The translations under genes were made by a program, and so were the position numbers. From Methylophilaceae bacterium (lineage in GTDB: Bacteria; Pseudomonadota; Gammaproteobacteria; Burkholderiales; Methylophilaceae), in contig CANCPF010000022.1 in NCBI GenBank assembly GCA_947379975.1, positions 1 through 31,250 on the forward strand: a stretch of 31,250 bases of DNA. The letters run 5' to 3'. The notes under the pieces were generated by a model, which did not search any database, was not told the origin of the DNA, and saw only the letters and a list, made by a program, of their open reading frames with translations. Below, in pieces: positions 1-8,233 of this stretch; the stretch's first letter is position 1, and the number at the start of each line of letters is the position of its first letter.

Positions 1-1499
1 TGAATGTAGGTGGCGTTGCAGATTTTGCTGCAACGGGTAATCCAGTTCAAGGTTCATTCCGTGTTACTGGTTACTTCGATACTTTAGAGCCAACAGCGAT
101 TAAAACTCAGGCTACCGAGGCTGAATTGGTTAAGCTTGCACAATCTGATACCTCATACCTTTACCACGTGGTAAATGCAGGAAAACTAGTTACCCCATCT
201 GATATCAATAAATTAGTTATTACCGATAACATGATGTCTGTGCAGTTTACGCCTGAGTTAGATGGTAACAGTATCAATTTTAGAGTGACTGAAACTGGCA
301 TGACCTCGATTGGTAGCTCAGTACTTAATAACGATCTAAGTTCAGCAACTGGCGCAGCTAGCTTGCTAGACCCATTGTTAAAAGGTCCATGGTTAAACCA
401 ACAAAACAACCTAGCCTACGGCAACGGTGGCGGTTCAACTGACGGACAGCAAAACAATTTCTCATTGGTTCAGCAGTACTTATATTATGTAGGTAACTCA
501 GCAAATAACAGCAGCGTGGGTAATAAGTTGCAAGAGGCTTTACCATTAATCACAGGTGGCGTATCAAATGTGACGCAAGGTGGTATGCATAATCTAAATA
601 ATATGATTCAATCACGTCAAGAAGGTCAAATGGGTATTTCAACCGGCGATCTTTTCTACGGTGATAAGAGCGTATGGTTCAAACCATTTGGTAGCTGGAC
701 TAGTCAAGATAAAAAAGATGGTGCTAATGGTTTCAATGCCGATACATACGGTATGGCCTTTGGTTTAGATGGTGAGTTGTCTGAGGATAATCGTCTTGGC
801 TTTGCTTTGACTTATGCAAGAAGTAACATCACCGGAAAAATTGCTGATCCTACTGCTAAAGTGGATAGTTATTTAGCCAGTGTATACGGTTCACATAGCC
901 TAAATGAAAACACTGAAATCAATTATCAACTTGCAGCTGGTTGGAATAGTGTCAATGGTAATCGTCCGATTTTAGACCATACTTATGCAGCTAAATCTAG
1001 CTACGACAGTAAAAACGTTAGTGCAGCAGTTGGTGTAATGCACACTATAGACTTAAATGAGACGACCAAATTTATTGCTTCAGGTAGAGCTAACTATACT
1101 TGGACAAGAGACGATTCTTATAGAGAAACCGGTGCGTACGATATGAATCTAAGCACTGCTAGCAACAAGCGTGAAGAGTTGCTTCTATTAGTGGATGGTA
1201 AAATTACCCACCCACTAAGTGATTCAGTTCTGTTTGCTGCCAACTTAGGTCTTGGTTATGATCTGTTTGGAGATAGAGCAAGTATTAACTCTACCTTTAT
1301 CGGAGATATTCCTGGCTTCTCTAACATTAACTTCGTGACTGACGGCGCTAAAGTATCAAGATTCCTAGGTCGTGGTGGTTTAGGTGTCACTGGTAATTTA
1401 AATGAGAATTTAGAGTTAACAGGTCGCTATGATTTAGAGATACGTGATGGCTACGATAACCAAACAGCTTCAATGAAACTACGTTGGAAATTTAACTAA
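1..1499 (+). CDS. Autotransporter, C-terminal part with beta-barrel (5' end outside window)
   Basis: The reading frame is open from base 3, so the gene starts upstream of the window and only its last ~499 codons are seen. The last ~280 residues, from about FYGDKSVWFKPFGSW (base ~655) onward, alternate polar and hydrophobic residues with aromatic girdle positions. They end in KLRWKFN, as expected of an outer-membrane autotransporter barrel (last strand rich in aromatics, Phe next to the end). The part before it is rich in Asn, Ser, Thr and Gly with no Cys, fitting the end of a secreted passenger. By family, the barrel would insert in the outer membrane and export the passenger. The passenger's function cannot be judged because its start is missing. 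A strong terminator follows 14 bases after the stop. Confidence 0.85.
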   Translation, partial: NVGGVADFAATGNPVQGSFRVTGYFDTLEPTAIKTQATEAELVKLAQSDTSYLYHVVNAGKLVTPSDINKLVITDNMMSVQFTPELDGNSINFRVTETGMTSIGSSVLNNDLSSATGAASLLDPLLKGPWLNQQNNLAYGNGGGSTDGQQNNFSLVQQYLYYVGNSANNSSVGNKLQEALPLITGGVSNVTQGGMHNLNNMIQSRQEGQMGISTGDLFYGDKSVWFKPFGSWTSQDKKDGANGFNADTYGMAFGLDGELSEDNRLGFALTYARSNITGKIADPTAKVDSYLASVYGSHSLNENTEINYQLAAGWNSVNGNRPILDHTYAAKSSYDSKNVSAAVGVMHTIDLNETTKFIASGRANYTWTRDDSYRETGAYDMNLSTASNKREELLLLVDGKITHPLSDSVLFAANLGLGYDLFGDRASINSTFIGDIPGFSNINFVTDGAKVSRFLGRGGLGVTGNLNENLELTGRYDLEIRDGYDNQTASMKLRWKFN

Positions 1500-1512
1500 A
1501 CGTTGAAGTTCT

Positions 1513-1546
1513 AAAAAAGCCAAGAGTTCGCACTCTTGGCTTTTTT
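1513..1546. terminator. Rho-independent terminator after the autotransporter
   Basis: Perfect 8-bp stem GCCAAGAG/CTCTTGGC (1519-1526 with 1533-1540), loop TTCGCA, preceded by six A and followed by six T. The A and T tracts make it potentially bidirectional. Confidence 0.92.
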
Positions 1547-1676
1547 CTATATATGCCGGCTGAATGTTTAATCTCACTCGTATATTGTTTGCCCGTTGTC
1601 TAAAGTCATCTATTGTATTAGCGATTAGACCAGCGTACCTAGGCCAGAGATTAGTATTTTAATAAGGGTAGTATTA

Positions 1677-2492
1677 ATGAAAAATTTTGTTTTAAGTGTT
1701 TTAGTTGGATTAGTCTTATCAACTTGGCTAATGGCTGCTAGTGCGGCTGATTCTAAATTAAGTGCAGATACCGTCGCACTTGTTAACAGCACGGCGATTC
1801 CAAAAACTGAATTGGATCGTGTGGTTAAATTGGCTGTTGCGCAGGGCCAAAAAGATAGCCCTGAGTTACGCGAGCTTGCTAAACAAGATCTCATTGACCG
1901 CCAATTGCTTTCACAAAATGCAGTTAAACTAGCATTAGATAAAACTCCGGAAGCAAAGTTACAGTTTGAGCAAATCAAAATGAGTTATTTGGTTGAGCTT
2001 GCGCTGAAGGACTATTTCACAAAGCACCCGGTCTCTGATACAGATCTCAAAAAAGAATATGATAGGCAACTTGGTTTGCTTGGCGATGTTAGCCAAATGC
2101 AACAATTTAAGATTAGACATATTTTATTAGGCACTGAAGCGCAGGCTAAAGAAATGCTAGCTAAATATAAAAATGGTGAATCGTTTGCGCAGTTAGCAAA
2201 ACAATACTCGGTAGATAAAGCTGCGAATACAGAACCTGTGCCTGAGTGGATTTTACCTAGCCAACTTTTACCAGAAATTTCTGCAGTGATGGTGAAATTA
2301 AATAAAAATGAAATTTCGCAACAGCCTATTCAAACTACGGCAGGTTGGCATGTGATTAAAATTGAAGATAAGCGCGCATTTACCCCGCCTAGCTTTGAGG
2401 ATAGCAAAAATAATCTACGCATGGCTTTAATGCGACGCAATCAGGCGGAGCAAGTAAAAGCACTGCGTGAAGCGTCGAAAATTATTCAATAG
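1677..2492 (+). CDS. Parvulin-type peptidyl-prolyl cis-trans isomerase, exported
   Basis: 271 residues. A signal peptide (Lys at residue 2, hydrophobic core to ~20, Ala-Ser-Ala-Ala at 21-24) sends it to the periplasm. A helical SurA/EpsD-like N-terminal segment (about 30-135) comes before a parvulin domain (about 143-232). The typical parvulin features KIRHILLG at the first strand, ESFAQLAKQYS and the closing GWHVIKIED are all visible. The family catalyses proline isomerisation and acts as a chaperone for secreted or outer-membrane proteins; EpsD-type members sit in exopolysaccharide loci, but no such locus is seen here. Start ATG has AAGGG at 1664-1668. Its position beside an autotransporter gene and secreted proteins is compatible with help in envelope folding, but that is inference. 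A terminator follows directly, so it looks monocistronic. Confidence 0.85.
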   Translation: MKNFVLSVLVGLVLSTWLMAASAADSKLSADTVALVNSTAIPKTELDRVVKLAVAQGQKDSPELRELAKQDLIDRQLLSQNAVKLALDKTPEAKLQFEQIKMSYLVELALKDYFTKHPVSDTDLKKEYDRQLGLLGDVSQMQQFKIRHILLGTEAQAKEMLAKYKNGESFAQLAKQYSVDKAANTEPVPEWILPSQLLPEISAVMVKLNKNEISQQPIQTTAGWHVIKIEDKRAFTPPSFEDSKNNLRMALMRRNQAEQVKALREASKIIQ

Positions 2493-2498
2493 TAAACA

Positions 2499-2519
2499 GG
2501 GCGCCGCTGGCGCCCTTTT
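2499..2519 (+). terminator. Rho-independent terminator after the parvulin gene
   Basis: GC-rich 7-bp stem GGGCGCC/GGCGCCC with loop GCT, followed by TTTT, 6 bases after the stop codon. Confidence 0.9.
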
Positions 2520-2626
2520 GATTTAACTTTACCGATTTGGAGCTGATAGTGATGGTTAATGTGACAAATATACTGTTTGCGACTTCAAATGAATTGCACT
2601 TTGCCAGCGTAGGGATTGCATAACGC

Positions 2627-3478
2627 ATGCAAGTCGCTCTTAAGCCGCTTGAACTTAACTTGATGTTTGCGACGTTGTTAATTTGTGCCTTGATTGCAGG
2701 CTGCAGTAATCAGATAGTCAGTCCGCAAGTACGTCAACGCGAGGCGCTTAGTCTGGCATCCCAGCAGGGTTGGGAAGAGTCGCTGTTGACTACGACAGAG
2801 TTTAACTTATTGGCCTTTATACCAAGCTCGATTAAGAAAAGCGACACATTAACAGTCTATTTGGAGGGTGATGGTTTTGCTTGGGTTGGAACAACAACAC
2901 CGTCAGACAACCCTACGCCGATTAATCCAGTGGGTCTTAAGCTTGCCCTGCAAGATGAATCTGCTGCTGTCTATATTGCTAGACCTTGTCAGTATGCACC
3001 GCAAGGTTCTTGTGACAAGAAGTATTGGACCTCGCACCGATTCTCAGCTGAGGTGGTGAATGCAACCGATGCCGCGATTGATCAAGTGAAGGCGCGCTAT
3101 GGCGCGACACGGTTGATTTTGGTTGGCTACTCTGGCGGCGCTGCGGTGGCAGCACTCGTTGCCAGTGCGCGTACCGACGTAGTGCAATTGATTACCATTG
3201 CCGGAAACCTTGACCATGTTTTCTGGACCAAGCAACACCATATAAGTCCACTGACTGGATCACTTAATCCAGCTGATTACTGGCGAGTTTTGCAAAGAAT
3301 CCCACAAACTCACTTTGTCGGCGAGGATGATGGCACGATTAATCGGGCGGTAGTTGATTCTTATCAACGGCACATGAAGGATACCCGTAAAGTCAAGGTG
3401 ATTGTTGTGCCTAAGTTCGATCATCATTGCTGTTGGGTGCGTGACTGGCGGCAGTTAAAACAGCAGGCGCTTGAATAA
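2627..3478 (+). CDS. Alpha/beta-hydrolase-fold lipoprotein
   Basis: 283 residues. The N-terminus has a hydrophobic stretch ending in the lipobox LIAGC, so Cys26 is the likely lipidation site and the protein is probably anchored to a membrane facing the periplasm. The nucleophile elbow GYSGG (Ser169) sits after a beta strand (TRLILVGYSGG). GEDDGTIN (Asp234 or Asp235) and FDHHCCW (His266 or His267) are in the right order for the acid and base of the triad. Several Cys (121, 129, 268, 269) could form disulfides. The substrate cannot be told; the fold covers esterases, lipases and peptidases. ATG at 2627 has AGGGA about 12 bases upstream, a long spacing. An internal ATG at 2663 would leave a very short signal, so 2627 is preferred. 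Confidence 0.78.
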   Translation: MQVALKPLELNLMFATLLICALIAGCSNQIVSPQVRQREALSLASQQGWEESLLTTTEFNLLAFIPSSIKKSDTLTVYLEGDGFAWVGTTTPSDNPTPINPVGLKLALQDESAAVYIARPCQYAPQGSCDKKYWTSHRFSAEVVNATDAAIDQVKARYGATRLILVGYSGGAAVAALVASARTDVVQLITIAGNLDHVFWTKQHHISPLTGSLNPADYWRVLQRIPQTHFVGEDDGTINRAVVDSYQRHMKDTRKVKVIVVPKFDHHCCWVRDWRQLKQQALE

Positions 3479-3526
3479 TACGCAAGATTATTAGCAAATC
3501 AACAGAAAGAAGAGAGGATATTGAGT

Positions 3527-4801
3527 ATGAAGATCACAAATATTATTAAGTGTACAAAGCCTATTATTCTGATGGCTGGATTGTCTTTTTTAAGTATTGT
3601 GGCATTAGCTGGTGAAGAAGCGCGAGAATTTACACCACACTCTAGCGTTGCTAACCCTCAGGAAGCGGGGTTTAGCGCACGTACCCATACTAAAATTTTG
3701 ATTCCACCTGGTGGTTACGTTAAACTCAATAATGACATTCGCGCGAATCCTAACCTTGCATCAGGGGCGCCGCCTTATCTCTATGCGAACGAAACACCCG
3801 CATCATTAGCCTGTAACTATAAGATTACTGCATCTGTTGGCGGTTGTAGTCCAGCCAATTATGCCGCACTTGCGAACCCAACGGGCGGTGCTAAAGCAAT
3901 CGCTGTTGTTGATGCATATCACTACACTAACGCAGCAAAGGATTTAGCTACATTTTCAACTAAGTTCGGTTTGCCTGCAGCAAGCTTACAGGTGGTCTAT
4001 GCCACTGGAATTAAACCGGCTTCAGACCCTTTAGGTTGGGAAATCGAGTCAGCTCTTGATCTGCAATGGGCGCACGCAATGGCACCTAATGCAAAGCTAT
4101 ACCTCGTAGAGGCTAAATCAAATAGTATTGCAGACTTGATCCTGGCGGTAGATAAAGCCACCGCACTAGTCGTTGCCGCTGGTGGTGGTGAAGTGTCGAT
4201 GAGTTGGGGTAGCGCTGAATTTAGTACTGAGTCTACATATGACTCGCATTTCGTAACTAGCCCTAATGTTGTGTACTTCGCTTCAAGCGGAGATGCCTCT
4301 GGCACAAGCTGGCCTTGCGTTTCGGCCAATGTTATTTGTGTAGGTGGGACGACAATACGCAGAAATCCGTCTAGTGGCAATGTGGTAGATGAGGTTGCTT
4401 GGACCGATGGCGGAGGTGGGGTGAGTACATTCATCAGTAAGCCTAGCTATCAGAGCGCACTTACAAGTATAGGTAACCGAGGTGTACCAGATGTCTCGCT
4501 AGCAGCAGATCCGAGAACTGGCGCATGGGTTTATTATACGGCCTCAAATTCAAGCTTTGTTGGTTGGATGATTGTTGGGGGCACCAGTTGGTCTGCCCCA
4601 ACTTTTGCCGGCATGGTTAATCAGGCGGGGAGTTTCTTGGCGTCCTCGAATGCAGAGCTTTCAAGGCTGTATGCAAATGCAAATTACTACCGTGATGTTG
4701 CTACTGGATGGTGTGGATATTATGGCGGGACAAATGCTGGCGCTGGCTGGGACTCTTGTACTGGTCTTGGTATTAATAGTAACGCTGTTTTAGGCAAGTA
4801 G
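3527..4801 (+). CDS. Secreted S53 (sedolisin-like) serine peptidase
   Basis: 424 residues from ATG 3527. A TTG six bases upstream is in frame, but the Shine-Dalgarno AGAGGA (3513-3518) is 8 bases from the ATG and only 2 from the TTG. A signal peptide ends near ALAGEE. The catalytic set of the S53 family is visible: Glu174 and Asp178 in WEIESALDLQWA, the oxyanion-hole Asp256 in SSGDASG, and Ser354 in GGTSWSAP. The C-terminal calcium-site signature RDVATG...GWDSCTGLG is also present. The family hydrolyses proteins, often at acid pH, outside the cell. Only about 100 residues lie between the signal and the catalytic core, so the large propeptide typical of sedolisins seems short or absent. Four Cys pairs (about residues 96/107, 264/271, 396/411) could form disulfides. 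Confidence 0.88.
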   Translation: MKITNIIKCTKPIILMAGLSFLSIVALAGEEAREFTPHSSVANPQEAGFSARTHTKILIPPGGYVKLNNDIRANPNLASGAPPYLYANETPASLACNYKITASVGGCSPANYAALANPTGGAKAIAVVDAYHYTNAAKDLATFSTKFGLPAASLQVVYATGIKPASDPLGWEIESALDLQWAHAMAPNAKLYLVEAKSNSIADLILAVDKATALVVAAGGGEVSMSWGSAEFSTESTYDSHFVTSPNVVYFASSGDASGTSWPCVSANVICVGGTTIRRNPSSGNVVDEVAWTDGGGGVSTFISKPSYQSALTSIGNRGVPDVSLAADPRTGAWVYYTASNSSFVGWMIVGGTSWSAPTFAGMVNQAGSFLASSNAELSRLYANANYYRDVATGWCGYYGGTNAGAGWDSCTGLGINSNAVLGK

Positions 4802-4949
4802 CTATTGGCTGGCACTTTTAGCATGAGGTGATGATATGGCATTCGTCTTGGACGATGAATCGTAAAACTTAGCGTCTGTGATTAGATAAGAGTTTACATG
4901 TATTATTTAATTATTTAGTGGCATACTTGAAACTAAGTACAGACGTGGT

Positions 4950-4967
4950 ATTCATAGTGCTATGAAT
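4950..4967. promoter_or_regulatory. Perfect 18-bp palindrome upstream of the metal-efflux cluster (possible operator)
   Basis: ATTCATAG-TG-CTATGAAT lies in the 284-base gap between the S53 peptidase and the first gene of the efflux cluster. A TTGAAA at 4927-4932 precedes it and could be a -35 box, but no good -10 is seen. There is no T tract, so it is not a terminator. An operator for a dimeric regulator is plausible; no regulator gene is adjacent. The rest of the gap (4802-5085) is AT-rich and shows no gene. Confidence 0.35.
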
Positions 4968-5085
4968 CACCGAGTTAAGGTTGTGAAACCATGTTATATT
5001 TCGTACGATTTAATTAAACAGCGCTTAATAAATAAGCTTCAATTAAATAGGTTTTAATCAAACAAGTTTTATCAATAGGCAAAAA

Positions 5086-5277
5086 ATGACAAGTAATTCA
5101 AGCTCTGAAGCTCAATATAGTAACAGCCCACAAAACAGTCCACTTGAGGCGCTAGAAACGATGATGGCTAGTACCTGTTTTTGTAAATTACGTGAAAAAT
5201 GTGATGATAAAAATGGTCCGGAATGTTTGAAGCATCGAAATTTGTATGCTGAAGCTATGCTTGCCCGTGGTGTTTAG
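5086..5277 (+). CDS. Small Cys-containing protein, unknown
   Basis: 63 residues, start ATG with AGG at 5077-5079. The first ~20 residues are Ser/Asn/Gln-rich and probably unstructured. The rest is charged and has four Cys: CFC (31, 33), Cys39 and Cys47, with a His at 50. No signal peptide, so it would be cytosolic. I do not recognise the family. The Cys spacing and its place just before a metal-efflux cluster suggest metal or Fe-S binding, but this is inference. It stands 55 bases before the next gene in the same direction and may be in the same transcript. Confidence 0.55.
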   Translation: MTSNSSSEAQYSNSPQNSPLEALETMMASTCFCKLREKCDDKNGPECLKHRNLYAEAMLARGV

Positions 5278-5332
5278 TGTTTAGCTTATATGTTGTTTTT
5301 AGCAAAATTATTTTAGGTTAGTTATCTGAACC

Positions 5333-5743
5333 ATGTTCGTAGTGCTTAATAAAAAGCTGTTATGGATTGTTGTGATTTGGTTTGCAATATTGCAAATGCT
5401 ATCGCCGTTGATCCATGCTCATATGGAAGTTGACGCACCCAGTCAAGGCCACGGTCTGCACGTGCATTTAGATGAAGATGCGTCGCTATTAGAGACGTCT
5501 GGCCTGATTAAAGCACCTGCCTTTAAAGAATTCAGCACTAGCATGCATACTATAGGCGTAGATAAAGCGCTGGTGAAAAAGTTGGAGTTATTGCAAACAC
5601 CACTTTTTGCCGTTCTATTTGCTATTTTTTCAATGCTGCTTATTGCACAGCTTGTTAAAGTTAAGCCTAAATTTAGATTTTTATTACCACATCCTTTTTT
5701 CCTCAAGTTTCAATCTAGACCTCGCGCTCCGCCACTGTTCTAA
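5333..5743 (+). CDS. His-rich membrane protein of the efflux cluster (CzcI-like position)
   Basis: 136 residues. An N-terminal hydrophobic segment (about 8-26) is followed by a His/Asp/Glu-rich stretch: HAHMEVD, then GHGLHVHLDED (about residues 28-49). A second membrane segment lies near 90-112, followed by a basic tail. The His-rich part would lie in the periplasm between two membrane anchors, as expected of a metal-binding accessory. Small His-rich proteins such as CzcI occur at this position before czcCBA genes, but the sequence similarity is not strong enough to use that name. The RBS is weak. The gene ends 64 bases before the TolC-like gene, in the same direction. Confidence 0.6.
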   Translation: MFVVLNKKLLWIVVIWFAILQMLSPLIHAHMEVDAPSQGHGLHVHLDEDASLLETSGLIKAPAFKEFSTSMHTIGVDKALVKKLELLQTPLFAVLFAIFSMLLIAQLVKVKPKFRFLLPHPFFLKFQSRPRAPPLF

Positions 5744-5807
5744 ATCATTTGGTTTGGTAACATGCACATCATTATGTGCTGTTACATTTTGATTTTAGGA
5801 GAGATTT

Positions 5808-7136
5808 GTGCTTATCAATAATCTATGTTTTATTCCAGTACGCTTTATTATTCAAAGGTGTATAGCGCTAGTTATTTTTTTCTTAGCCGCACCTTTAGTA
5901 TTAGCCGAACCATTTATTTTACCGGAGCCATTATCGTCGATAGCTCCACCACCATTGCAACATGATGCTGATCACATTGATACGCTTCAGGTTAATGCTA
6001 GCCTCAAGTTTCATGACGTATTAGAAAAAACCATTGCGCGTAATCCTTTGCAAGCCGCACTAGTTTCACGTGACTTTATGGTGAGCGCTAGGCAATTAGG
6101 TGCCCACGCCATGTTGCCATCAACGCCGGCGGTTAATGTGCTGCATCAAAATGATGCTTTAAGCAGCGGTCGCGGCGAGCGTGAATGGCAGGCGGAATTA
6201 GAGCTGCCCATTTGGTTGCCCAGTCAGCGTAATAATCGGCTTAAAGTGGCTGATGCGACACAATCTAACGTTGCTGCTAGCCGTGAGAGCTTAAGGTTAC
6301 AAGTCGCGGGAATGCTGCGCGAAGCGGTATGGGATATTGCTTTTAATGAAAATAATAACGCGCTAACCACTAATAAGTTAGCGTTTGCCAACAAACTCCA
6401 ACTGGATGTTGAAAAGCGTTATCACGCGGGTGAAATGGCTAAAACTGATGCGATGCTAGCCCAGCAAGAAACCTTGCGCGCAGAAAAAGAGCAGTTGCTG
6501 GCTGAGGCCGAATTAATGCATGCGCGGCATCGATATTTTTTGCTAACAGGCTTGCGTGAATTTCCAGCCAATTTTACTGAGCAGCAATCTGTATTGGAAG
6601 ATTATAGCCAGTCGTCAATATGGCTGGAAGCACAATCTAAGTTAGGTTTAGCTGAAACTGAGCGTACCTTAGCGCAGGTTGAAAGCCATGAGAACTTGCA
6701 GCTATTACTTAATATGCGCCGTTCGCAAGGGGCTTTTGATAATACGACAAATGATAGTGTGGGCTTAAAAGTGCGTATTCCTTTTGATGGAGAATCGCGT
6801 GCTGCATCTATTAAAGCGCTGGCAGAGATGCATGTTGGAACTGCATTAAGCGAACAAGAATTGCTTAGAAATTCGCTGGCAGCAATGATGCATGAAGCTG
6901 AACATAATTTAAATGTCAGTCGTGTAGAGCTAAAGATTGTGAGTAAGTATTATGAGATTGCAAAAGACAGCGCTAGGCTTGCACAAAAGGCTTTTCAATT
7001 AGGCGAAACTGATTTAGTGAGTCTGCTGCGCGTTCAAGCGCAAACCTATGAGGCGGAGCGTGCTTTCACCACCCGTCAAATTCAAGTGCAGTGGGATATT
7101 GCCCGCTATAACCAAGCTGTAGGAGTACTTCCATGA
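5808..7136 (+). CDS. TolC-family outer-membrane efflux protein (CzcC-like)
   Basis: 442 residues from GTG 5808, with a strong AGGAGAG at 5797-5803. A signal peptide (hydrophobic to ~32, ending VLAEP) precedes a mature protein with two long helical segments rich in Ala, Leu, Glu and Gln. These are the two outer-membrane efflux repeats (about 65-235 and 255-440). One typical phrase is KRYHAGEMAKTDAMLAQQE; the matching phrase in the second repeat is AFQLGETDLVSLLRVQAQ. By family it forms the outer-membrane channel of a tripartite pump. The stop overlaps the start of the adaptor gene by four bases (ATGA), so the two are translationally coupled. Confidence 0.88.
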   Translation: MLINNLCFIPVRFIIQRCIALVIFFLAAPLVLAEPFILPEPLSSIAPPPLQHDADHIDTLQVNASLKFHDVLEKTIARNPLQAALVSRDFMVSARQLGAHAMLPSTPAVNVLHQNDALSSGRGEREWQAELELPIWLPSQRNNRLKVADATQSNVAASRESLRLQVAGMLREAVWDIAFNENNNALTTNKLAFANKLQLDVEKRYHAGEMAKTDAMLAQQETLRAEKEQLLAEAELMHARHRYFLLTGLREFPANFTEQQSVLEDYSQSSIWLEAQSKLGLAETERTLAQVESHENLQLLLNMRRSQGAFDNTTNDSVGLKVRIPFDGESRAASIKALAEMHVGTALSEQELLRNSLAAMMHEAEHNLNVSRVELKIVSKYYEIAKDSARLAQKAFQLGETDLVSLLRVQAQTYEAERAFTTRQIQVQWDIARYNQAVGVLP

Positions 7137-8233
7137 ACATTATTTTAATCATATCGGCGACGTTTTTTTCTTTAATTAACTATGCCAATGCGGCAAATCC
7201 AGCCGAAAATATAGTAATGAGCGCCAGTCAGCAACAAAGTTTAGGTGTCACTGTTACGCCTGTCAGCAAAAATACCATGCTCAGTAGTCGCCGTTTTCCT
7301 GGCGAAATTGTGGTGCCAGTGGGCCAAGAGCGGGTAGTGAGCGCGCCACAAGCAGGTTTGTTAGATCAGTTATTTGTTGCCGCTGGGCAAGAAGTTAAAA
7401 AAGGCCAGCCTATTGCGCATTTAACCAGTGCAGATTTGTTAGCTCTGCAGCGCGATTATTTGCAAGCCATGACGCAAAAGAAATTAGCCGCAAAAAGCTT
7501 AGCGCGCGATGCGGAATTGTTTAAAGATGGCATTATTCCTCAGCGCCGTTTTCTGGAAACAGAAAGTACACACGACCAAATAACGGCTTCTTTAGCACAA
7601 AGTAAACAAGCTTTGCGCTTGGCTGGCATGAGCGATAATGCCATTAGTCAAATGAGCCCATCTTCTGGCATGAATAGCGGCATTACCATCACCGCGCCAA
7701 TTGATGGTCAAGTGTTAACGCAAATGGTGACGATTGGTCAGCGCGTCGACGTGGCTATGCCGCTTTACCGCATTGCTAAATTGAATACGCTGTGGCTGGA
7801 AATTTATGCGCCACTTGAAAGCATGCCCTTGGTTAAGTTAGGCATGCCTGTGCAAGTGCCTAAGTTGCACGCTAGTGGCAAGCTGATTGCGATAATTCGC
7901 AGTGTTAATAAAGCCGATCAGACCGTGCGTTTACGCGCAGAAATTACGCAAGGTGATGAAAAACTTTCACCAGGCCAAATGGTAGAGGCGGAAATTAGTC
8001 TGGGCGCACAAGCACAACATTTTAGTGTGCCGAAAACTGCACTTGCTAGACAGGGCGCAGAGTCCTTGGTATTTGTTCAAACTAAAACTGGCTTTCATCC
8101 TTTGAAAGTCAAAGTGATTTTTGAGCAAGGGGATGAAGCGGTTGTAGATGCAGACTTTAAAGGTGGGGAACGCATCGCTGTTTCTGGTATTTCTGCTATC
8201 AAGGGTACTTGGTTAGGTTTAGGTAGCGAATAA
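7133..8233 (+). CDS. Periplasmic adaptor (membrane fusion protein) of a heavy-metal RND pump, CzcB-like
   Basis: 366 residues. A signal peptide ends near NYANAA (residue ~21). Then come a barrel-sandwich hybrid (GLLDQLFVAAGQEVKKGQPIA, about 75-95), a helical hairpin (about 100-165), the second half of the lipoyl-like domain (ITITAPIDGQVL, about 183-194) and a beta-barrel with membrane-proximal domain (about 210-366). By family it links the inner-membrane RND protein with the outer-membrane channel. No N-terminal His- or Met-rich metal-binding extension is present. Start overlaps the TolC-like gene by four bases and its stop shares one base with the RND start (TAATG), so the three are one operon. 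Confidence 0.9.
   Translation: MNIILIISATFFSLINYANAANPAENIVMSASQQQSLGVTVTPVSKNTMLSSRRFPGEIVVPVGQERVVSAPQAGLLDQLFVAAGQEVKKGQPIAHLTSADLLALQRDYLQAMTQKKLAAKSLARDAELFKDGIIPQRRFLETESTHDQITASLAQSKQALRLAGMSDNAISQMSPSSGMNSGITITAPIDGQVLTQMVTIGQRVDVAMPLYRIAKLNTLWLEIYAPLESMPLVKLGMPVQVPKLHASGKLIAIIRSVNKADQTVRLRAEITQGDEKLSPGQMVEAEISLGAQAQHFSVPKTALARQGAESLVFVQTKTGFHPLKVKVIFEQGDEAVVDADFKGGERIAVSGISAIKGTWLGLGSE

Noticed and set aside
3997..4434. Minus-strand open frame of 145 codons inside the S53 peptidase gene
   Set aside because: It lies opposite the catalytic region of a clear peptidase and has no start signal or recognisable domain.
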